64,000 bases of DNA from an uncultured Bacteroidota bacterium. Lineage in GTDB: Bacteria > Bacteroidota > Bacteroidia > Flavobacteriales > BACL11. The stretch is from contig CACIJW010000008.1 in assembly GCA_902587125.1 (NCBI GenBank), forward strand, positions 1-64,000. Reading direction: 5' to 3'. A model generated the notes under the pieces. It had not been told where the DNA came from and made no database searches. It saw nothing but the letters and a program-made list of their open reading frames with translations. The translations under genes and the position numbers were made by a program. Of the stretch, positions 9,594 to 20,661 are shown piece after piece (within the stretch, counting starts at the first letter, position 1; each line of letters opens with the position of its first letter).

Positions 9594-10340
9594 ATGAAAT
9601 TGTTAAAAGATAAAAATGTTTTAATTACTGGAGCTAGCAGAGGCATTGGTAGGGGTATACTTGAACTTTTTGTTGAAAACGGAGCTAATGTTGCATTTTC
9701 TTACATAGGAGACTCTAAAGAAGCAAAATCTGTTGAGTCAGATTTCTTAAATCACAAACAAAAAGTTGTTTCTTACATGTCAGATGCATCTAGCTTTGAA
9801 CAATCTCAAATACTAATTGATGATGTAGTCAATGATTTTGGTTCTATTGATGTTTTGGTTAACAATGCTGGTATCACAAAAGATAACTTATTAATGAGAA
9901 TGAGTGAAGAAGATTTTGAAAGGGTAATTGATGTCAATTTAAAGTCTGTTTTTAACACTACAAAAGCTATATTAAGAACAATGTTAAAACAAAGATCAGG
10001 ATCTATAATAAATATGAGTTCTGTAGTAGGTGTAAAAGGAAATGCTGGTCAATCAAATTATTCAGCATCTAAAGCTGGAATGATCGGTTTTACAAAATCC
10101 ATGGCATTAGAGCTGGGTTCTAGAAATATTAGATGTAACTGTATTGCACCTGGATTCATTGAAACAGAAATGACTGAACAACTCAGTGATGATGTAGTTC
10201 AATCATGGAGAGATTCAATACCGTTAAAAAGAGGTGGAAGTACCAATGATGTTGCTAACGTTACATTATTTCTTGCATCTGATTTATCATCTTATGTTAC
10301 CGGTCAAGTAATAAATGTCTGTGGTGGAATGTTGACATAA
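9594..10340 (+). CDS. fabG: 3-oxoacyl-ACP reductase FabG-like SDR
   Basis: VLITGASRGIGRGI, NNAGITKDNLLMRM, YSASKAGMIGFTKSMALE, SYVTGQVINVCGGM. Confidence 0.85.
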   Translation: MKLLKDKNVLITGASRGIGRGILELFVENGANVAFSYIGDSKEAKSVESDFLNHKQKVVSYMSDASSFEQSQILIDDVVNDFGSIDVLVNNAGITKDNLLMRMSEEDFERVIDVNLKSVFNTTKAILRTMLKQRSGSIINMSSVVGVKGNAGQSNYSASKAGMIGFTKSMALELGSRNIRCNCIAPGFIETEMTEQLSDDVVQSWRDSIPLKRGGSTNDVANVTLFLASDLSSYVTGQVINVCGGMLT

Positions 10341-12370
10341 TGATTCTTTTTCAACTATCATATCCAACATATTGGATTATTTTATGCTTAACTTTCTCAA
10401 TTTTACTCTCTTATTTTCTTTATTATGATAAGAATAGCAAAAGAATTTTAAAAAAAAATTTAGTTTCTTTTTTGTTAAGATTATTTAGTCTTTTTTTTAT
10501 TACACTACTTTTTCTAGAGCCAATCTCAAAATCTTTTGTTTACAAAAAAAATAAGCCAATTTTTTTAGTTTTTGTTGATGCGTCAAAGTCTGTTAGGAAT
10601 TATGATTTGAGAAGTCAATTAAAAGAATTTATTTCAAACCACAACAAAAATATAGATGTAAAAACTTTTCATTTCTCAGATAAGGTTTACGATGGATTAC
10701 CTCAAAATTACAATGGTAAAGAGACCAATATAAATTCAGTTTTTGAATTTGTAAAAAAAAAGTATCTAAGAAAAAATGTTGAGGGATTACTTTTAATATC
10801 TGATGGCATAATTAACCTAGGAAAGAATCCAGTTTACAATGAATCTGTAAATATTTTTCCAGTTCATTGCGTTGGAGTTGGAGATACAAGTCAAATTACT
10901 GACATAAGAATAGAAAATGTAAATTATAATCCGGTATCTTTTCAAAATTCTATTGTTACACTTGAGCTAATAGTTAGTGCCGACAACCTACTAGGAAACA
11001 ATTTTGATGCAAAACTTATTTCTAATGGTAAAAATATTCAATCTTTCAACTTTTTGGTTAATGAAAAGGATTTCTATAAAAAAATTATTTATAAAGTTGA
11101 GTTAGATTCATCTGGTTTAAACCAGTTTAAATTTAAATTAGATTCATTTGAAAATGAAAAAATTATTTCAAACAATAGCTTTGATATCACAATTGATGTA
11201 ATTGAGTCTGAGTACAAAATTTTAATGCTCTATGATCATGTTCACCCTGACGCTATTACAATTGGAAAATCGTTAGAATCTGATATTAATGTTGACTTTA
11301 AGATACTTTCTGTCTCTGAAGAAAATATTCAATTTAGTGGGTCTGACTTGATTTTATTTTCAGGTGTTCAAGTTTTAGAAAAATTAATATGTGAAAAAAT
11401 TAAAAAGTCAGAGATTCCTCTTCTTTTTTTATCAAACAACGGAGAAGATTTATTTAAAAACTTCTTTGACAATATCAGTTTAAATTTAGTTGACAATTTT
11501 TTTGAGGTTAGACCAAGTTTGGATACTAATTTTTCATCATTTAAAATTGATAGAAATTTAATTAATCAATTCAAAAATGGTCCATCACTGAGTACAAATT
11601 ATCTCAAAATTAGTGGTATCAAAAGGCCAGATATCATCTTCAAGCAAAATGTAAATGGTATTACAAATGATAATCCTCTAATTTTAATAGAAAGAGATGG
11701 TGTTAGTAAAGGCATAATTTTAGCCCAGAACTTTTGGAGACAAAGAATGTATGATTATAAATCGAATGAAAATTATTTAAAATTTGATAAATTCGTCTTA
11801 GATGTATGTAAATCATTAATTCTTTCAAGCAGAAAAAATAAAATATCTGTTGATTACGATAAGATAGTAGGGATCAACTCAAAATTTAATCTTAAAGTAA
11901 AAAAATTCAACAAAAATTTTGAGTTAGATAATAATGAGGATTTATATTTTGAGTGTACTAACAAATTTGGAGACACAATAAAGAAAAAGATAACAAAAAA
12001 TAAAGACTATTATCAACTTAACTTAAAGTTAGAATCTATAGGAAAATACAAATTCAAAGTTTTTAGTGATGATACCTCCTCTTACCATAGCTCATCATTT
12101 GTTGTAGAAGACATTGACTATGAAAATAAATTTGCTCTAGCAAATCATAAACTGCTTAAACAACTATCTGAAAAATCAGAAGGAACATTTCATAACTACA
12201 CTGAATTTAAACTCTTGAATGAATTTATTAGTAAAAAGAAATTTGTATCTGAATCAGAAATTGAATCAGTAAATACGGAAGATATTAAAAAAAATGAATG
12301 GATTTTATTAATTTTGTTATTGCTTATTATAACAGAAATTCTTATTAGAAGAACTTCAGGAAAAAAATAA
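10340..12370 (+). CDS. Membrane protein with VWA-like domain
   Basis: N-terminal TM segments, MIDAS-like VFVDASKSVRNYD followed by LLLISDGIINLG, C-terminal TM segment. Confidence 0.6.
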   Translation: MILFQLSYPTYWIILCLTFSILLSYFLYYDKNSKRILKKNLVSFLLRLFSLFFITLLFLEPISKSFVYKKNKPIFLVFVDASKSVRNYDLRSQLKEFISNHNKNIDVKTFHFSDKVYDGLPQNYNGKETNINSVFEFVKKKYLRKNVEGLLLISDGIINLGKNPVYNESVNIFPVHCVGVGDTSQITDIRIENVNYNPVSFQNSIVTLELIVSADNLLGNNFDAKLISNGKNIQSFNFLVNEKDFYKKIIYKVELDSSGLNQFKFKLDSFENEKIISNNSFDITIDVIESEYKILMLYDHVHPDAITIGKSLESDINVDFKILSVSEENIQFSGSDLILFSGVQVLEKLICEKIKKSEIPLLFLSNNGEDLFKNFFDNISLNLVDNFFEVRPSLDTNFSSFKIDRNLINQFKNGPSLSTNYLKISGIKRPDIIFKQNVNGITNDNPLILIERDGVSKGIILAQNFWRQRMYDYKSNENYLKFDKFVLDVCKSLILSSRKNKISVDYDKIVGINSKFNLKVKKFNKNFELDNNEDLYFECTNKFGDTIKKKITKNKDYYQLNLKLESIGKYKFKVFSDDTSSYHSSSFVVEDIDYENKFALANHKLLKQLSEKSEGTFHNYTEFKLLNEFISKKKFVSESEIESVNTEDIKKNEWILLILLLLIITEILIRRTSGKK

Positions 12371-12371
12371 A

Positions 12372-13400
12372 TTGAAAAAACTAACTTATTTTTTATCGCT
12401 TTTAATTTTATCATCTTGTGGAACATCTACAATAATGGTGAATGTTCAGAAGCCTGCAGATATAACAGTTTCAAACAATATTAAAAATATCGTTTTAGCA
12501 AACAGGACAACTCCATCAAAAAGTAACCTTGCTAATAATATTATAGAAGGAATCACATCAGGTGAAAATATTGGTGCTGATAGAAATGGGGCTAATTACT
12601 GTATGAAAGGGATAATTAATTTACTTTCTCAAAATGAAAGATACAATATTTCAAGTAATGTTGAGTTAGATTTGAAGGGAACAGGCACATCTCAATTCCC
12701 TTTACCGTTAAGTCCAAAAAAAATAAAAAAATTATCTAAACCTTACAATGCTGATGCAATAGTTGTTTTAGAGACTTTTGACTCTGACAGCAGAGTGTTT
12801 GAAGGTAAACCAATTGAAAAAGTAAAGAAAGTAAAAGGTGTAAAAATTAAGGAGCTTTCTTATCCTGCAACTTTAATTATTGAAATTGAATCTGGTTGGA
12901 GAATATATGATGTAGAAAACGAACTTATTGTTGATGAAAATAAGTTCAAAGAAATAAAAGAATTTAAAGTTTGGGGTTCAAGCCCTAAAGAAGCTAAAAT
13001 GAAGTTGCCAAGTAAAAATTTTGCTATAAAGGAGGCTGGATTTTTTGCTGGTGAGCAATATGCTCAGAGAATTTCACCAATTTGGATTACAGTGAACAGA
13101 ACATTCTATTCTGGAAAAGATGAATCTTTAAAAAAAGCTAAGGAATATGTAAAAATCAATGAGTGGGAACAAGCAATTAAAATTTGGAAAAACCTCTCTC
13201 AAAGTAACGATCAAAAGGTATCTTCACAAGCATGCTTTAATATGGCACTTGCATCTGAAGTAAATGGAAGTATTGATACTGCTCTAAGTTGGGCAAGAAA
13301 AGCATTGTCAAAAGGTGATAAAAGAGCATCATCATATATTAATACCTTAAAAAGAAGAAAAATAGATCAAATTAAATTAAATAATCAATTAAATAACTAA
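12372..13400 (+). CDS. Lipoprotein, DUF6340-like, with C-terminal TPR-like region
   Basis: TTG start; MKKLTYFLSLLILSSCGTS lipobox; C-terminal ACFNMALASEVNGSIDTALSWARKAL TPR-like. Confidence 0.55.
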   Translation: MKKLTYFLSLLILSSCGTSTIMVNVQKPADITVSNNIKNIVLANRTTPSKSNLANNIIEGITSGENIGADRNGANYCMKGIINLLSQNERYNISSNVELDLKGTGTSQFPLPLSPKKIKKLSKPYNADAIVVLETFDSDSRVFEGKPIEKVKKVKGVKIKELSYPATLIIEIESGWRIYDVENELIVDENKFKEIKEFKVWGSSPKEAKMKLPSKNFAIKEAGFFAGEQYAQRISPIWITVNRTFYSGKDESLKKAKEYVKINEWEQAIKIWKNLSQSNDQKVSSQACFNMALASEVNGSIDTALSWARKALSKGDKRASSYINTLKRRKIDQIKLNNQLNN

Positions 13401-13415
13401 AAAAAAACAATTAAC

Positions 13416-14237
13416 ATGGAAAATCCTAAACTACCCAAAATATTTGTAATTGCAATCTTTTCATTAGTCTTCATAGTAATGTTTGGTTCAAGTATGTTTG
13501 TAACAATTGAACCAGGCGAGAAAGGCGTTATATTCAAAAGGTTTGCAGGAGGTCTTGATAAAGAAAATGTAAAAGATCAAGGCTTTCACATCATTGCTCC
13601 ATGGAACGATATGCATGTATACAACGTAAAAATTCAAGAAACATTTGAAAAAATGGAGGTTTTATCAAAAAATGGTCTTTCTATCAAGATTGACTTATCA
13701 TTCAGATATAATCCTGTACCAAATGAAATTGGATATTTACATGACAATATTGGAAAAGACTATTTAGAAAGTATCATAAAGCCTGAGATTAGATCTGTAA
13801 CTAGAGAGGTAATTGGAAATTATCTTCCTGAAGAGCTGTACTCAACAAAAAGAGAGGCAATTGAGGACGAAATTGAAAGTTTAACAAGAGCTAAGGTTGA
13901 AACAAAATATTTAACACTTGATGCAATTCTTATTAGAGATGTTACTCTTCCACAAACTCTGAGAGCAGCTATTGAGCAAAAGTTAAAACAAGAACAGGAA
14001 GCATTGGAGTATGATTTTAGAATTCAGAAGGAACAAAAAGAAGCTGAAAGAAAAAAAATTGAAGCTAATGGTATTGCTGAATTTCAAAAAATAGTTAACA
14101 GAACAATTACACCACAACTTTTGAGATGGAAAGGAGTTGAAGCTACTCAAGAAATCTCAAAATCACAAAATTCAAAAGTTATTGTTATCGGAAATGGTGA
14201 TGGAGATCTTCCTATTATTTTAGGAAGCGGACAATAA
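13416..14237 (+). CDS. Prohibitin/SPFH-domain family protein
   Basis: TM anchor, VTIEPGEKGVIFKRFAGGL, DLSFRYNPVPNEIGYLHDNIGKDYLESIIKPEIRSVTREVIG. Confidence 0.85.
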   Translation: MENPKLPKIFVIAIFSLVFIVMFGSSMFVTIEPGEKGVIFKRFAGGLDKENVKDQGFHIIAPWNDMHVYNVKIQETFEKMEVLSKNGLSIKIDLSFRYNPVPNEIGYLHDNIGKDYLESIIKPEIRSVTREVIGNYLPEELYSTKREAIEDEIESLTRAKVETKYLTLDAILIRDVTLPQTLRAAIEQKLKQEQEALEYDFRIQKEQKEAERKKIEANGIAEFQKIVNRTITPQLLRWKGVEATQEISKSQNSKVIVIGNGDGDLPIILGSGQ

Positions 14238-14272
14238 ATTAAAATAATTACGTTAAAATTAAAATAAAAAAA

Positions 14273-14713
14273 ATGAAAAAAATATTAATTGCGATTTTAT
14301 TGATAACTGTTTCATTTTCTTCTTATTCACAGAGGAAATCTAAGAAAACTAAATCAATAAATAAAAATTACTTGGTTATCAAAATATTTGAGAGTACTCC
14401 ATTTTCTGCTGAGGAGATTAACGAAATGAACAACTTTTCACAAGATACTGACTTAGCAAGAGATTCATATAATGAGATGATGGCAAAAGAATACCTTTTC
14501 AGAGAATCGAATATTAATGTCAAGTATGAATTTGGACTTAATTACAGTATGACTAAAGAAGAAAAGGAAAAAATTAATCAAATGACTAATGAATCACAAA
14601 ATATTGCACAGGTAGTTAATGGTGCTTCAGAATTTGGATGGCAAATTGTTTCTGCAAATTCAGTCATTTTAAAAAACGATAGTAGATTACACTACATTTA
14701 TATGAGCAAATAA
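14273..14713 (+). CDS. Hypothetical secreted protein
   Basis: ORF with N-terminal signal peptide MKKILIAILLITVSFSSYSQ. Confidence 0.5.
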   Translation: MKKILIAILLITVSFSSYSQRKSKKTKSINKNYLVIKIFESTPFSAEEINEMNNFSQDTDLARDSYNEMMAKEYLFRESNINVKYEFGLNYSMTKEEKEKINQMTNESQNIAQVVNGASEFGWQIVSANSVILKNDSRLHYIYMSK

Positions 14714-14714
14714 G

Positions 14715-15965
14715 TTATTGCTTTACAACTTTACCATTTAAAATTACCGTCTTAATACAATTTTCTCCGAAAGAATATTGCATGTAATCATAAGACGGTA
14801 TTTTCTTTGTTATGAAAAAGTTCGCTTTTTTTCCAATATCAATACTGCCAAAACTATCACTTATTTCCATTGCATAAGCTCCATTTAAAGTGGTTGCATT
14901 AATAACTTGATTAGGTGTAAGATTAAGCTTGATACATCCTAGAGATGAAACAAAATTCATATTACTTGATGGGCTTGATCCTGGGTTGTAATCTGATGCT
15001 AAATTGATGTTTATATTATTTGAAATAAATTTTTTAGCTTTTGCGTAGGGAATATTTAAAAAGAAGGAGCAACTAGGTAGAAGAGTTGCTATTGTATTAC
15101 TTTTTTTAAGATATTCAATATCTTGGTCATTAATTACTTCTAAATGATCAACAGAAATAGCATTATTTTTAATTGCGATTTTAATACCACCAAGAGAATT
15201 AAACTGATTTACATGAACTTTTGGCTTTAGACCATATTTAATACCACATTTAAGAATCTTATCAGTGTCATATATGTCAAAATAGTTTTTCTCACAAAAA
15301 ACATCAATGTAATCAGCTAGGTTCTCGTCTGATATTGCTGGAATTATTTTTTCAATAATTAATTTGATATAATCTTCTTTTTTGTTCAAGAATTTCTTGG
15401 GAACAGCGTGAGCTGCAAGTAGAGTTGATTTTATTTTAACTTCAGTGTTTTCTTTTAATCTTTTAATTACTCTTAAAATTTTCATTTCTGAACGTAAACT
15501 CAAGCCATATCCACTTTTAATTTCAATTGCTCCAGTACCAAACTTCACTGCATTGTTTAATCTTTGCAAGCTAATTTCATAAAGTTCGTCTTCACTGATT
15601 TTTGCTAAGGATTCAGCAGAGTTAAGAATACCGCCTCCTTTTTTTGCAATTTCTTCATAGCTGTGCCCTTTAATCCTTAACACAAACTCATTTTGTCTTG
15701 GTTCAGAAAATACAAGATGAGTATGACTATCACAAAAAGATGGATATACACATCCACCCTCAGCATCAATTATTTCAGTATTATTCCAGTTATCGATACC
15801 TTTCCAATCTTTCATACTACCAAAATCTTTAATTTTATTGCCTTCGATCTCAATGTAACCGTCATCAATAGTGTTAATACTATCTAAGTGTTTAGATTGG
15901 ACAAATTTTTGATTGCCTCTGTTTACTTGAACAATTTTTGATATGTTTTTTATAATTATTTTCAT
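14715..15965 (-). CDS. hutI: Imidazolonepropionase
   Basis: PSFCDSHTHLVFSEPRQNEFVLRIKGHSYEEIAKKGGGI, IKSGYGL, ASDYNPGSSPSSNM. Start placed at MKIIIKN (15965) rather than the track's 16004. Confidence 0.88.
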   Translation of the reverse strand: MKIIIKNISKIVQVNRGNQKFVQSKHLDSINTIDDGYIEIEGNKIKDFGSMKDWKGIDNWNNTEIIDAEGGCVYPSFCDSHTHLVFSEPRQNEFVLRIKGHSYEEIAKKGGGILNSAESLAKISEDELYEISLQRLNNAVKFGTGAIEIKSGYGLSLRSEMKILRVIKRLKENTEVKIKSTLLAAHAVPKKFLNKKEDYIKLIIEKIIPAISDENLADYIDVFCEKNYFDIYDTDKILKCGIKYGLKPKVHVNQFNSLGGIKIAIKNNAISVDHLEVINDQDIEYLKKSNTIATLLPSCSFFLNIPYAKAKKFISNNININLASDYNPGSSPSSNMNFVSSLGCIKLNLTPNQVINATTLNGAYAMEISDSFGSIDIGKKANFFITKKIPSYDYMQYSFGENCIKTVILNGKVVKQ

Positions 15966-16015
15966 GGAGTTGGCTAAAATACAAAAACGATTCTCATAAT
16001 TCATATATTTGTTAA

Positions 16016-17089
16016 ATGGGAAATTCTTTTGGGAAGTTGTTTAAATTGACATCGTTCGGGGAATCACACGGAAAAGCAATTGGAGGTGTAATTGATGGAT
16101 GTCCTTCAAATATAGAAATTGATTTTGACTATATCCAAAATAAACTTGATAGGAGAAAGCCAGGTCAGTCTGATATCACAACAGACAGAAAAGAAGATGA
16201 TAAACTTGAAATATTATCTGGAGTTTTTGAAAATAAAACTCTTGGAACCCCATTAGCATTCATTATTAAAAACAAATCTTATGATAGCTCTACATATGAG
16301 ATAAACAAAGATTTTTATAGACCTTCACATGCTGACTTTTCATATCAAAAGAAATATAGTATTCGTGATTACAGAGGTGGTGGAAGATCTTCAGCCAGAG
16401 AAACAATTTCAAGAGTAGTAGCAGGCTCAATCGCTGATATAATTTTAAGAAAATATAATGTTGAAATTTATTCTTATGTTTCTAAAATTTATGATTTCTC
16501 TTTGGATTTGAGTTACTGTAACATTGATAAAGAAACAATTGAAAAAAATATTTTAAGATTTCCAGATAACAGTAAAGCAAAAGAAATTATTTCTTTTTTA
16601 AAGCAGATCAAGAGCAAAGGTGATTCTGTAGGAGGTGAGATTACAACTGTGGTTAAAGGATTAGAGGCTGGAATAGGTGAACCTGTCTTTGATAAGCTTA
16701 ATGCAAAACTTGCTAATGCGTTAATGTCAATAAATGCAGCTAAATCCTTTAAGCTAGGATTTCAAGACAAAGATATTTCAGCTTCACTAGGAAGTGAAGT
16801 TAATGATGAGTTAATTTCAACTGATGGAAAAACTAAAACGAATTATTCGGGAGGAATACAAGGAGGCATATCGAATGGAAATGATTTAATTTTTACTATT
16901 GGATTTAAGCCTGTATCTTCAATCAAAATCAAACAAAATATGTTAAACAGTGAGGGAATGAGTAAGGAGGTTAAAATTAAAGGAAAGCATGACCCTTGTG
17001 TTGTACCAAGAGCAGTACCAATTGTGGAAAGCATGACCTCAATGGTAATTTTAGATTATATTTTTATTAATAATTCAAGAACAATATGA
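16016..17089 (+). CDS. aroC: Chorismate synthase
   Basis: GNSFGKLFKLTSFGESHGKAIGGVIDGCPSN, RRKPGQSDITTDRKE, YRGGGRSSARETISRVVAG, GGIQGGISNGNDL. Confidence 0.95.
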   Translation: MGNSFGKLFKLTSFGESHGKAIGGVIDGCPSNIEIDFDYIQNKLDRRKPGQSDITTDRKEDDKLEILSGVFENKTLGTPLAFIIKNKSYDSSTYEINKDFYRPSHADFSYQKKYSIRDYRGGGRSSARETISRVVAGSIADIILRKYNVEIYSYVSKIYDFSLDLSYCNIDKETIEKNILRFPDNSKAKEIISFLKQIKSKGDSVGGEITTVVKGLEAGIGEPVFDKLNAKLANALMSINAAKSFKLGFQDKDISASLGSEVNDELISTDGKTKTNYSGGIQGGISNGNDLIFTIGFKPVSSIKIKQNMLNSEGMSKEVKIKGKHDPCVVPRAVPIVESMTSMVILDYIFINNSRTI

Positions 17090-18354
17090 AAATGAATTTA
17101 GCGCTTCATTGGAAAATAATAATTGGTATGGTACTTGGTACCATCTTTGGAATATTAGCTAGTAATTTTGGATTAATTGAATTTATAAATGACTGGATTA
17201 AGCCCTGGGGAATAATATTTGTTAATTTACTCAAGTTAATAGCTATTCCTTTAGTTTTTGTTTCAATTGTTAAAGGAGTTTCAAGTCTAACAGATATATC
17301 CAAATTGTCAAGAATTGGGTCAAAGACTATTGGTTTGTACCTAATATCAACTGCATTTTCTGTTACAATAGGACTGGTACTTGTTAATCTTATATCTCCA
17401 GGCAACTCCATTTCAGAAGAAAAAAGTTCTGAATTGAAACAAACTTATAGAACAAGTGCTGATATTAAAATAAATGATGCTAATAAAGTTGAAGATAGCG
17501 GGCCATTACAGTTTATCATTGATATTGTACCATCAAACATTGTTGATTCTGCATCCGAAAATAAAAATATGCTGCAAATCATATTTTTTGCTTTGATTTT
17601 TGGAATTTCAATGGTTTTGATTGATTCTGAAAAAACGCTGTATGTTAAAGGTTTTGTTGAAGGGCTTAACGATATTATTTTAAAAATTGTTGACATGATT
17701 ATGCTTTTTTCTCCATATGGTGTTTTTGCATTGTTAGCCTCTTTAATTTCAGACTTTGGAGCAAGTAGTGATCTTTTTGTTGCTCTTGGAATGTATTGTT
17801 TTACAGTCGTTCTTGGACTATTGTTGATGATATTTATATTTTATCCATTTCTGCTTAAAATTTTTACAAAAGTAAATTACATTAAATTCTTTTCTTCAAT
17901 TTCACCCGCTCAAATGTTAGCTTTTTCAACATCTTCATCAGCTGCTACTTTGCCAGTAACAATGGAAAGATGTGAGGAGAAATTGGGTGTTTCCAAAGAA
18001 ATCTCATCTTTTGTATTACCCCTTGGTGCTACAATTAATATGGATGGAACATCACTATATCAAGCCGTTGCAGCTGTTTTTATTGCTCAAGCTTTTGGTT
18101 ATGATTTAGATTTATCATCACAGTTAACAATTGTACTAACAGCAACTTTAGCCTCAATTGGAGCTGCGGCTGTTCCTGGTGCTGGAATGGTAATGTTAGT
18201 AATTGTATTATCATCTGTAGGTATTGACCCTGCAGGTATAGCTTTAATTTTTGCTGTGGATAGAATTTTAGATATGTTTAGAACTGTTGTTAATGTGACT
18301 GGAGATGCTACAATTGCTACAATAATAAATTCAAAAAGATCAAATCATGATTAG
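17086..18354 (+). CDS. Dicarboxylate/amino acid:cation symporter
   Basis: FVNLLKLIAIPLVFVSIVKGVSSL, AFSTSSSAATLPVTMERCEE, PLGATINMDGTSLYQAVAAVFIAQ, DRILDMFRTVVNVTGDA. Confidence 0.9.
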   Translation: MKMNLALHWKIIIGMVLGTIFGILASNFGLIEFINDWIKPWGIIFVNLLKLIAIPLVFVSIVKGVSSLTDISKLSRIGSKTIGLYLISTAFSVTIGLVLVNLISPGNSISEEKSSELKQTYRTSADIKINDANKVEDSGPLQFIIDIVPSNIVDSASENKNMLQIIFFALIFGISMVLIDSEKTLYVKGFVEGLNDIILKIVDMIMLFSPYGVFALLASLISDFGASSDLFVALGMYCFTVVLGLLLMIFIFYPFLLKIFTKVNYIKFFSSISPAQMLAFSTSSSAATLPVTMERCEEKLGVSKEISSFVLPLGATINMDGTSLYQAVAAVFIAQAFGYDLDLSSQLTIVLTATLASIGAAAVPGAGMVMLVIVLSSVGIDPAGIALIFAVDRILDMFRTVVNVTGDATIATIINSKRSNHD

Positions 18355-20251
18355 AGTTCTCTTTTTGTTTTTTTTCTTTTATTCAAATGTATATTGTGTA
18401 GAATGTTTACCTAAAAAAGGAAAACAGTCAAGAACTTATAACAAAATATTAAAATATATTGAAAAAGATGATTTTTTTGCTGCAAAACAAAAATTAAAAA
18501 AATATAACCAAGATCACATTTCTTTTTATGCTTTGAAATCACACCTAATGTGGAAAAATAATAAGCTTTTCGATGCTCAAAAGCTTTCTGAAAAAGTAAT
18601 AAATGAGTGTCCTGAATCATTTCCAATTTGTTATTATGTTTTAGCTGAAATTTCATATGGATACCAGGATTATGTAAATTGTTCTAAATACTTAAAAAGA
18701 GCAATTGATCTTAAGATTAAAGAACCTTATTATTCAAAATCAGTAGAGTACTTTGAAAAATCTTATGTGATAAGTAAGTTAATTGACAACGATTTAGACT
18801 ATGATCCCATCATTGTTAATAAAGTATCAAGCGAGGCAGACGAGTATCTTCCAATTCTCTCACCTGATCAAAGTACTTTATATTTTACAAGAAGGTTTAT
18901 AGACAATAGTATTGATATGATTGTCCCAACATACGAAGAAGAATTCTCTTATTCTAATAAATTAAACGATACTATTTTTTCTTTTGGAGCTAAAATGCCT
19001 TTACCTTTTAATCAACAGGATAACGAAGGAGGTGCATCTGTAAATATTGACAATTCTATTATATACTATACAAAATGTAGTAGAGTTAATAGCTACAATA
19101 ACTGTGATATTTTTTATTCAATTAAGAAAAATGAAAAATGGGGAGATATTGTTAAAATGAATAATAAGATAAATTTAGAAGATTCTTGGGAATCACAACC
19201 AAGCATATCCATTGACGGAAAAAAGTTATTTTTTGCAAGCAATAGAAAGGGGGGGTATGGTGGTATTGACATTTATTACTCTGAAAAAATAAATAATGAA
19301 TGGAGTGCTCCGATTAATTTAGGACCTGAAGTTAATTCACCCTCAAATGAAAAGTCTCCTTTTCTCCACAGTGATAATCAAACACTGTTTTTTTCCTCAG
19401 ACAGATATCCGTCAATTGGAAAATATGACATATTTGTTTCAAAGAAAGACTCAGTGGGCAATTGGCAGAGACCCATTAACCTAGGACATCCAATTAATAC
19501 AAAAGAAAGTGAAATTTCTTTAGTAGTAAGCACTGACGGTGAGAAGGCATATTTTGCTTCTAATGAAATGTCAGGTGTTGGTGGCTGGGATTTATATTCT
19601 TTTTCTATGCCTGACAAGCATAAGCCAAAAAGAGTTTTATTTCTTAGTGGAGATTTAAAAAATGAAAATGGTAAATATGTTGATGATGTTAAAATAGAAA
19701 TTTTTAGTTTAAAAACACAGTCAAAATCTGTTCACAAAGCTGAATCAGGTAAGTATGCTATAGCACTAACTTTAGAAAAAGATGAAGATGTTATTTTAAC
19801 TCTAAACAAAGATGGTTACGCATTTAACTCAAACTATATATCATCAAATGATAAAACTTACAAATCACCGAAAACTGAGGACTTCGAAATAAAAAAATTA
19901 GAAAATGGAAAATCATTTAAAATTAATGATATTCTGTTTGAAATTAATTCTTTCGAGATAAATCATATATCAATGAGTATTTTAAGCCTATTCTCCGAGT
20001 ATTTGCAACAAAATCAAGATTTAGTTGTTGCAATTGAAGGTCATACTGATAACGTAGGTAATAAAACTGAAAATTTATATTTGTCTCAAGAAAGAGCTAA
20101 AAGTGTTTATGATTACTTAATACAATCAGGAATACAAAAACAAAGACTAAGTTACAAAGGATTTGGAGAAGAGATACCGGTTGTAAGTAATGATGATGAG
20201 GAGGGTAGAGCGTTAAACAGAAGAACAGAATTTAAAGTTCTTAGAAGATAA
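18347..20251 (+). CDS. OmpA family protein with TPR and PD40 beta-propeller repeats (PorE-like)
   Basis: N-terminal TPR-like, repeated PD40 motifs (LFFASNRKGGYGGIDIYYSEK), OmpA_C VVAIEGHTDNVGNKTENLYLSQERAKSVYDYLIQSGI. Confidence 0.8.
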   Translation: MIRVLFLFFFFYSNVYCVECLPKKGKQSRTYNKILKYIEKDDFFAAKQKLKKYNQDHISFYALKSHLMWKNNKLFDAQKLSEKVINECPESFPICYYVLAEISYGYQDYVNCSKYLKRAIDLKIKEPYYSKSVEYFEKSYVISKLIDNDLDYDPIIVNKVSSEADEYLPILSPDQSTLYFTRRFIDNSIDMIVPTYEEEFSYSNKLNDTIFSFGAKMPLPFNQQDNEGGASVNIDNSIIYYTKCSRVNSYNNCDIFYSIKKNEKWGDIVKMNNKINLEDSWESQPSISIDGKKLFFASNRKGGYGGIDIYYSEKINNEWSAPINLGPEVNSPSNEKSPFLHSDNQTLFFSSDRYPSIGKYDIFVSKKDSVGNWQRPINLGHPINTKESEISLVVSTDGEKAYFASNEMSGVGGWDLYSFSMPDKHKPKRVLFLSGDLKNENGKYVDDVKIEIFSLKTQSKSVHKAESGKYAIALTLEKDEDVILTLNKDGYAFNSNYISSNDKTYKSPKTEDFEIKKLENGKSFKINDILFEINSFEINHISMSILSLFSEYLQQNQDLVVAIEGHTDNVGNKTENLYLSQERAKSVYDYLIQSGIQKQRLSYKGFGEEIPVVSNDDEEGRALNRRTEFKVLRR

Positions 20252-20252
20252 A

Positions 20253-20600
20253 CTACTTTTTGAATTCTTTTATTCTTGCTTTTTTACCAGTGAGGCCTCT
20301 TAAATAGAAAATTCTAGCTCTTCTAACTTTTCCAACTTTATTCACTTCAATTTTGTCAATCATTGGAGAATTCATTGGAAATACTCTTTCTACACCAACA
20401 TTATTGGAAATTTTTCTAATAGTGAAAGTTTGAGTTGCTTTTTTTCCTTTGATTTGTAAAACATCACCTTTAAAAAACTGGATACGTTCTTTATTTCCTT
20501 CTTTTATTTTGTAATAAACAGTTATATTATCACCAGCTTTAAAATTAGGATGATTTTTGGTTTCAATTAGTTCGTTTGATATTTTATCTACTAAATTCAT
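20253..20600 (-). CDS. rplS: 50S ribosomal protein L19
   Basis: [72 protein letters not shown]. Confidence 0.96.
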   Translation of the reverse strand: MNLVDKISNELIETKNHPNFKAGDNITVYYKIKEGNKERIQFFKGDVLQIKGKKATQTFTIRKISNNVGVERVFPMNSPMIDKIEVNKVGKVRRARIFYLRGLTGKKARIKEFKK

Positions 20601-20661
20601 TGTTTAGAAAAGGCATTAAAGCATGCAAAAATAGTATTTTTTTTCTTTCTGGGTTATTTAT

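Noticed and set aside
17106-17696. Minus-strand ORFs inside the symporter gene
   Set aside because: Antisense to a clearly conserved transporter; no homologous motifs.
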